64,000 nt of DNA from positions 5,343,157 to 5,407,156 of the forward strand of contig NC_054391.1 of assembly GCF_001625195.1 (NCBI RefSeq). Direction: 5' to 3'. Positions 57,529 through 64,000 of the stretch are shown piece by piece (position 1 is the first letter of the stretch; every line of letters starts with the position of its first letter). The notes beneath the pieces were generated by a model that did no database searches, was not told where the DNA came from, and saw only the letters and a list, made by a program, of their open reading frames with translations. The stretch comes from Drechmeria coniospora (Eukaryota > Ascomycota > Sordariomycetes > Hypocreales > Ophiocordycipitaceae). The position numbers and the translations under genes are program-made.

Positions 57529-58714
57529 TCAATGCACCATGGACTTGCCAATCTCGCTCTCCCAATCCTTGGCGCGCTCGAACCCGTTGGAGTAGGACTG
57601 GTAGTCGGCAATGGCCTGGTAGACGGCTTCCTTGGAGTCGAGGACGAACGGGCCGTACTGGACCACCTCCTGGTCGAGCGGGGTGCCGGCGACGATGACG
57701 AGCCGGGTCGAGCCTTGGGCGGCCGGGTCCGACTCGACGTGGACGACGTCGCCGGCCTGGTTGAAGACGGCGTTGTGGTACTGCTCGACCTTGGTCCTCG
57801 CGTCCCCCTCGCCAAAAAAGGCGTCCCCCTCGAGCACGTACGAGAAGGCGTTCCAGCCCTTGGGCAGCGGCTGCGTGACCTTGGCGCCCGGCCGCAGGAC
57901 AATGTCGAGAATCCAGACGGGCGTGTAGGCGAGCTCCTTGACCGAGTCGACCCCGTGGCTCTGGCCCGAGATGACCTTGATGGTGGCCTTGGCGTCGTCG
58001 ACGTCGACCGAGGGGATTTCGGCGGCGCGAAGGTCGCGGTAGCGGGGCTCGCACGCCTTGAGGTCCTTTGGCAGGTCCACCCAGAGCTGAAGGCCGACGT
58101 TGGGGCTGCCGTCCGGGTTCTGGCGCGGCATCTCGGCGTGGACGATGCCGCGGCCGGCCGTCATGAACTGCAGGTCGCCGGCGCTGAGGGAGCCGCGATT
58201 GCCGGCAAAGTCTTCGTGGTCGACGCCCCCCTCGAGGAGGTAGGTGATGGTCTCCTGGCCTCTATGGGGGCTGTTTTTTCGCCTCGTCAGCAACAATTCA
58301 ATTATATCAGCGACCGAGGGCGGGGAAGGGTACAACATACTGGTCGGGGAATCCAGCGCCGGGCTTGATGGAAAAGTGGTCGAGCATGAGGAAGGGGGAG
58401 AAGTTGCGGAGGTTGTGGGTGCCGATGGATCGACGGACGCGAGCGCCGGCGCCCTCGGCCTGCTCGATGGCGAGGAAGACCTTGCGGATGGCGCGCTGGG
58501 CAACAGCCATTTCGGCAACGGGATTGGGTTCTTGGGGATACTGGTTCTTCGGCAGGAGGCCTCGAAGCTGCGTCGTGGGCTGGTTTGCACCTGCTTTCCG
58601 TCTGATGTCGCTGTTGATGAGAGCGTCTGCTATGGCGGAGATGTCGAGGAAGAAGAGGAGCACCGAGGCCAATGCAGCGAGGATGGCGAGTGTGTAATTG
58701 GAAACACGCTTCAT
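57529..58714 (-). CDS. Pirin-family cupin protein with N-terminal membrane segment
   Basis: Exons (minus) 58714-58341 and 58270-57529; 371 residues. Pirins are bicupin Fe(II) proteins, some with quercetinase activity and some transcription cofactors. The metal site is in FPDHPHRGQETITYLLEG (about 121-138), followed by VDHEDFAGNRG and AGRGIVHAEMP, the classic pirin pattern. The C-terminal cupin and a Tyr-Gly-Pro-Phe-Val motif are also present. The intron splits the His codon of the DHPHRG motif and is confirmed by its restoration. Unusually, residues about 6-33 are a strong hydrophobic segment, giving a signal-anchor or presequence before a Lys/Asn/Pro-rich linker. A start at the internal Met 69 would give a normal soluble pirin. 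Confidence 0.92.
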
Positions 58715-59901
58715 CGAGGACGGGGGAGGCTCGAGGGTGATTTATAGACGACGTCGGCGTTGCTGCGGCACATGGTAGGAGGTGCCAGAAGTCGGCGGAA
58801 GAACGAGGCAGGTTTTTATCTGCCATGGCGTTGGGGAGGGCATCGGCTGCGTCAAGTAGTCGCAGCAGGTACGTCAGCCATTAGTGATGCTTAGGAATCA
58901 GTCAACGGGGGCGGGAGATCGATCGTCGAACCCCACACGCCCCACCTGGCATCGGTCCTGGACGCAGGTAGCTGTACATGTACTTGTACTCGTGGCTACT
59001 GTACTGTACTTACTGTACCTACAGGTACAGTACAGGTAAGTACTTGATGTACTAACAGTGCAACTGCTTGTATGTTATACAGTACTTGTACTGGACATGG
59101 TGCTTGCGGCGTACTGGGAGCACGCCACAAGTACATGTACACTGAGAGGACAAGTACCAAGCACCGCATACCCGTTGACTCCGTACAGTAGTAATTAATA
59201 CCCAAGTACTTACTCTGTGTGTGCTGCACATGTAATCATGACAAAGGGCACACCTGCTTGTACTCGGTACATCATGCTCGATTATCCCCACAGTCATTGT
59301 TGTTGTGCACAGTCACAAATCAACCGAGCTTGTTTGAGATAACAGACAGCATGCCAATGACGATGGAAGCAATGCCTTGCATGTGTTCGTGGCATCCATC
59401 CAGCTGCGTGTACCTGTTGAGTGGAGCGTGATCGCGATAGCAAGTCTACGGTAGCAAGTCGGCGTATCTATGTATTAGTACCTGCTGTGGTTTGTTGGGA
59501 AGACGAGATAGGTGTTCTGGTGTGTAGTTGCAAACAGGTACCCTGACAGTACCACGTCCCCACGTCGGCAGTCTGTCAGTTTGTCACTGGCAGCAAAGTT
59601 CCGGTAGCGTCACGTGATGATTTGTTATCGTTGGCATTCCTGTCCAGAAGCCGCCTCCAGAATAGGCAAGTACATGGCACATGTACACTTTGGCTCCATT
59701 ACTAACGCACTCATAAGCATGCTCGCCCGTGTAAGAACTTGCACTGTAATTACTCCGTAGGTGTGCAAGTAAGTACACACAGTAGTACCGTAGGGAGACT
59801 TACTTCCGTACGTACAGGTACGGTGAGCTTTTAGGTAACAAGTACAGTAATATACAGCAAAGTGCTAGTTAGGTGTACTTATGCAAGTACATGTATGGAG
59901 T

Positions 59902-59915
59902 ACTCCGTACGGAGT
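59902..59915. repeat. Perfect 14 bp palindrome ACTCCGTACGGAGT
   Basis: Head-to-head island words around a central GTAC, the same core as the 16 bp palindrome at 40151. Confidence 0.85.
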
Positions 59916-60820
59916 GGTGATATTACTGCACAGAGCACCCCCGTACGGCGCCGCATGGACTCCGTACTGCACGCAACATTACGAGCTCCTTCGTAATCAT
60001 CGTCGCCTCCAGCGGGGCCGAGGACCCCCACACCAGACGAACAAAGTCATCGACGGCAACCAACGACCCGTGCTCACGGACGGCCTACGGGCCAGCCTCA
60101 CATCGACGACGATGCTGCCCGCCGGCCTTTTCAAGCGTCGAAATACCTCGACGTCGGCATCGGCTGCGGCGGGCGGGTGCTCGGTTTGCTTCCAACAAAA
60201 AGCCGTCTCGCGACGCCGAAGCTCGACGCTCGAGGCTTCCGGGAGGCTCCGGCCCGTCACTGCCGGCCCCTCTCGTCGGCCCTCTCCCTCCCTTCACCGT
60301 CCGCATGCAAAGTCGGGGCCTGGGACGACGGGACTTAATTCTATTACATTTCGCTTCCGTACTGGTTGTCATCAAGGTGGGGTCGGCTCGGTCCACGCAG
60401 AGAGTCCGACACCGACAATTCCTCGGGCGTCTCCAGCGCTGCGTCCCAATAGGCAGGTGACTTTCAGCCACGAAAGAGGCACCTCCTTCGCGGCGGCGGT
60501 GCCAAAGGAGTCACGTCATCCGACGGCGGAGGGGAGAGAGAAGGGTGGGGAAAAAGAGACATGGCTGGGGAAAGGCGATAGATACACGAGACAATATCAT
60601 TGAATGCGAAAAACAAACATGGCCGACAGACCGACGGTGTGAAATCTTCAGCCCACCATCCGCTCCACCCTCGGAGCAAGAGCCGTGTCGTGGCGGGTGC
60701 GCAACGAGAACGCCAGAGGAGAAAGGGAAAAAAAAAAAGGTGACGACGGTGGTTCGTCAAACAAAGAAGCCCGACGGCGGCGCGGGAGAGGGTAGGTCGG
60801 GGGGGCTCGGACGGGTCATC

Positions 60821-60845
60821 GTCGTCGTCGTCGTCGTCGTCGTCG
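60821..60845 (+). repeat. GTC trinucleotide microsatellite
   Basis: Eight uninterrupted GTC units plus one base, just downstream of the perilipin stop codon. Confidence 0.85.
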
Positions 60846-60931
60846 CACCGTCCACGCGCGCGCCCCCCCGTCTCCCGCGGCGAGTCGGGACGGGAAAAGG
60901 TGATCCGATCGGCCCGGTCGCTTTTTCTCGC

Positions 60932-61554
60932 CTACTGCTGCACCTTCTCGCTCACCAGCTTGTTCGCCTCGGCCTTCTTGGCCGAGAGGAAGCTGCTGAG
61001 CCACGAGAGCGTCTCGGTGCTGACGACAAAGGCCGTCGAGACGGCCGCCTTGCCCTGGCCGACGAGGCCCTGCTGCTCGTTCTTCTTCACCTCGGACGAG
61101 TAGATCTGGAAGACGCGGTCGCGGCCCTCGATCGACTTGCTGTAGGGCAGCAGCAGGAGGCTGCACGTGTCGCTGTAGAGCTCGCTCGTCGGCTTCATGA
61201 CGATGGGGAAGCGCTCGTCGATGCGGTCAAGCGTCTTGTCGCCGATGGAGTCGGCGCGCTGCACGTAGGGCGAGATGAAGCCGTAGGGTTTGGCGAAGTA
61301 GGGGAGGACGGGGCGGGCAAAGGTCTGGTAGGCCGAGTCGCCGAGCTTCAAGGACCGCTGGGCGTACTCGTTGGCCGTGACGGTCGTGATGCCGTCGCTG
61401 ATGAGGGGGTAGTTGAGGATGTGCTGCCGGTCGAGCGAGCGTCAGCCAAAGGCACCTTTCGCCCGCCGCCGGCGCTGGACGATGCACGTACCTGGAGAAA
61501 GGCCGAGTTGTGAACGGGGCTCGCCACGTCACCGTTGACCTGAGGGACCGCCAT
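60932..61554 (-). CDS. CAP20: Perilipin-like lipid-droplet protein (CAP20/MPL1 type)
   Basis: Exons (minus) 61554-61492 and 61423-60932; 184 residues, the length expected for CAP20. Colletotrichum CAP20 and Metarhizium MPL1 coat lipid droplets and are needed for appressorium turgor and virulence. The sequence shows the family pattern: a short N-terminus (Met-Ala-Val-Pro-Gln-Val-Asn-Gly), YPLISDGITTVTANEYAQRS, an amphipathic and partly hydrophobic FARPVLPYFAKPYGFISPYV stretch, and a DERFPIVMKP block. A Lys/Glu/Ala-rich C-terminal helix ends at Val-Gln-Gln. The intron (68 bp) was placed by GTACGT donor and CGGCAG acceptor and is in phase 0. It is expected on lipid droplets and perhaps regulated with lipid supply; the upstream region has a GGATGGAC simple repeat. 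Confidence 0.92.
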
Positions 61555-64000
61555 TGCGCGAGAGCGGCTGCGAGGCGATGCGGACGAGGGGTGCGGAGCG
61601 TGGTTGGTGCGGTGGTGCAACGAGAAGCGACGACGGTCGACAGGACGAGCGGAGCAGACGACTTTCTTTGCTTCGGGAGGCGGGCGCTGTCAGGCGAGGG
61701 AGAGGTGACGGCTGGGCTGGAGAGAAGGGGAGAGCTCGGGGATGAGGAAGAGGAGGGGGAGACGGGAGATGGATGGACGGATGGGAAGAGATGGGATGGA
61801 TGGACGGATGGAGGGAGAGACGGGGATCGGTCGGTGTGGGAGCGTGCGTCGGGAGGAAGGCTAAAGACGACGAGGACGGAATCTGGGACGCCACACGGAG
61901 GCGAGAGCAGGGGAAAGTCGTCGTCGAGATACTTATAGAACCAAGGACGCAGCGAGCCAGCCAGCGAGTGGCAGGCCAATACGAATCGCCGCTGGCCGTG
62001 GCCCTGGCCTGTGCTCGCCGCGAGCATGGCATGTGAAAGTCGGTACCTGCTCGCAGCCCAAGATGCCGCGACCAGGCACTAGCGGTGCGGTATTCCATGG
62101 CAAGTACTGTACAAGCAAGTACTCCGTGCATGCAAGTACTTGAGTACCTACTACTTACTTACATACAAGTACGTGCCTGGGTACTGAAAGGGAACGGAGG
62201 AGCACCGAGTGCCGCGGAGCGCTCGCTCGTCTTTCTGGGCTCGAGGCGCCCGCCTTCTTAGCCCTTGTTCGTGGACAACGGACGGAGGATAACGGCAGGG
62301 TTGATAGGAGGCAAGTAAGTACATGTACGTCGTGCAAGTAATTAGTACATGTACGTACATACTTACAGTACTCGAACATGTACGTACAGCACTCTCACAC
62401 GCAAGTACAGGTACATATACAAGTACTTGCAGGTGCGCTTGAGCCTAGGTACAGTACTGTATCTCTGCTCAGAGGCACCGGTGCGTGTACAAGTGCGGCA
62501 AGTACATGGGCCGCGGACGGAAAGTACACCCACCCTCGACGACTGTACTTGTACATGCGATGGGTGCGTGTGCCCGCATGCGCCGCCGGTATCGTTCTGC
62601 GGGTGCAAGTACCCTGGTACGCAGACGGGCATGCGCTGTACTTGCGCGCTTGTACTCGTACGCATGCGCAAGTGCTGGCGTCCAAATCAAGCGTGCTGTG
62701 CTCCGAATTGCCGCCTACGGACGACACCGGCGCTCTTGCACGTGTTCTGACTGCTAGGTGCACAGTACTTACTGTAGATGTAAGTAAGCAGGCGTGCACC
62801 CGTTCATTTGCATGCACTGCACAGTACGGCAAGGGCATGCACGTCCAGGGCGGGGGCCGACAGTGACAGGCCCCTCTTGCCCCTGTCGTGGGCTCAGGAC
62901 GCAGCAAGCCCCGTCGCCCGACCCTGTTGTCATCGACGGCTGGTTCCCACCACCCTACCCACCGGAGCTCCTCTCCACCGGAGCTCTCCTCCCTCCTCCA
63001 CCAGCTGCCTGCCGACAAACTGGCCGCCCAGTACCCACCGGCCGCGGCGGAGCGACCGACTCCCAGCACCGTTGCACATGCACTGTGCTACGGACCAGCT
63101 GCGGCGCATGTCCGGTTCCTGGCATGTGAAGATTGATTGCTCGCCATTCGACCCAGCCGCCACAAGCACGGGTTCGGACTAGTGACGTCCTGGTGGGCCA
63201 TGCCGCATCTGCCGTTAGTGGTGCCAAGTACATGCCCATGTACGGAGCAAGTACATGCAAGTAATTACAGTACGGAGCAGTTGTACTTGCATGCAAGTGC
63301 AAGTACTGTACTCCGTAGACGTACAACCACACTTGCAACTAGTACAACTACCTACTAGTAGTACTGTACGCTACAGCACAGTAATAGCACCCAGCGTGCC
63401 ACATGAGCACACCTGCTCAAGGTCCTGGATTTTTCGCCCATGCCAACGCGCCCACCAAATGCCTGGTACCTGCCATGGATGCATGTACAAGTATCCGTAC
63501 TTTTACGGAGTACTGATTAGCATGTTGTGCACCTGCTTCCACCCAAGTGTACCAGGTGGCTTCCGCAGTGTCCGCACGTGCAAGCATGTGTACTGTACGC
63601 GATGCATGCGTACACGTAATGCTCCGTGCTGCATAATACAGCAGGACAAGCAGGTGCTCATGCTGGTAGGTGTCCAGTGTTCCGTACACCACACCTGCAT
63701 ACCTGCCAGAGTGCGACATGTACCGAGGGACGAGAAAAAAAAAATAAAACCCTCCTTCTGCGGCCTGGGAGGGACATGGGCTTCCGGTCGGTGTGCCACA
63801 CCCACGGCCGCAACTTGTCGCATTGGCTGGCCGTGGCCTGACAGGCGTCGTTCCAATCTGGCCAGTGCCCCGGGCCACGGCTGTGTCGTCGGCGGCAGGT
63901 CGTCGGATGGGGTGCTTGTGGACGGGAAAGCTGCTGCGCGCAGCCAAACTCGTGGCAGACAAAGCAAGCAGATGTCGGTGCGCTGTGTCATGTTTGCGTG
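61555..64000. other. 2.4 kb right-end region without a supported gene
   Basis: 61555-62090 is the perilipin promoter, with a GGATGGATGGACGGATGG-type simple repeat at about 61770-61815. 62090-62820 and 63220-63660 are GTAC-rich islands. 63660-64000 is GC-rich mixed DNA. Overlapping frames on both strands are short or Cys/Thr/Arg-biased and look like shadows of the repeats. Confidence 0.6.
62090..62820. repeat. GTAC-rich palindromic-word island
   Basis: ACATGTACGT, CAAGTACTTG and GTACAAGTGC words mixed with GC-rich sequence. A second patch lies at 63220-63660. Confidence 0.6.

Larger units (their letters stand above)
58715..60931. other. 2.2 kb spacer with GTAC-rich patches
   Basis: 58970-59290 and 59670-59970 are GTAC-rich and include the 14 bp palindrome at 59902-59915. 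59980-60900 is GC-rich with a GTC trinucleotide run (60821-60845). A plus-strand frame 59881-60603 has no protein-like domain. No gene supported. Confidence 0.6.

Noticed and set aside
60545..61513. Plus-strand frame antisense to the perilipin gene
   Set aside because: Shadow frame, rich in Arg/Asp/Val, crossing the GTC microsatellite; the minus-strand gene has clear family identity.
1..64000. tRNA, 5S rRNA, CRISPR or transposase genes
   Set aside because: No T-loop/acceptor pairs, 5S-like sequence, spaced direct repeats or transposase/reverse-transcriptase motifs were recognised by eye. A covariance-model scan would be decisive.

Overview
The window looks like nuclear DNA of a filamentous ascomycete, most likely a sordariomycete and probably of the order Hypocreales. 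Genes are split by short introns (about 55-100 bp) with GTRNGT donors and CTAAC/CTGAC branch sites. Coding DNA is GC-rich, and the gene set (het-c, CFEM-GPI protein, CAP20/MPL1-type perilipin, FET3/FTR1 pair, CHL4, CYS3-type bZIP) is that of a filamentous fungus. The species cannot be fixed from sequence alone. There is no operon structure and no sign of a prokaryotic or viral region. I saw no tRNA, rRNA, CRISPR or transposase gene.

Layout. 0-7.5 kb: two coiled-coil proteins of unknown function, then a phosphatidylinositol synthase (PIS1). 8.2-13.9 kb: a divergent high-affinity iron uptake module, with the ferroxidase FET3 on the minus strand and the iron permease FTR1 on the plus strand. They share a 2.3 kb promoter that carries exact matches to the SreA/URBS1-type GATA consensus ATCWGATAA. 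15-26.5 kb: a mitochondrial-type PP2C phosphatase (PTC6-like), a HET-C incompatibility-family protein, the sphingolipid fatty-acid 2-hydroxylase SCS7, and an RBM39/Rsd1-like splicing factor with a 19-unit Arg-His-Asp repeat. 28-39 kb: a large unknown protein, a vWA-domain protein, an ACC-synthase-like aminotransferase, a small conserved protein and a CYS3/MetR-type bZIP regulator. 41-48 kb: the kinetochore protein CHL4/CENP-N, a TatD/Scn1 hydrolase and the ribonucleotide reductase large subunit. 48.1-54.9 kb: a gene-poor stretch rich in simple repeats. 55-61.6 kb: a CFEM GPI-anchored protein, a pirin with an N-terminal membrane anchor, and a perilipin-like lipid-droplet protein. The last 2.4 kb hold no gene I can support.

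How the genes work together. FET3 and FTR1 form one plasma-membrane machine: Fet3 oxidises Fe(II) and Ftr1 imports Fe(III). The CFEM protein 41 kb away keeps the cysteine pattern and the Asp associated with haem binding, so it may belong to the same iron economy. PIS1, SCS7 and the perilipin belong to lipid metabolism. CHL4 and RNR1 belong to chromosome segregation and DNA synthesis. Apart from FET3/FTR1, adjacency does not appear functional.

The most unusual feature is in the intergenic DNA. At least a dozen AT-richer islands are packed with GTAC-centred words (TACGGAGTAC / GTACTCCGTA, GTACATGTAC, CAAGTACTTG). Several combine into perfect palindromes of 14-16 bp. These islands fill nearly every large spacer and are absent from exons.
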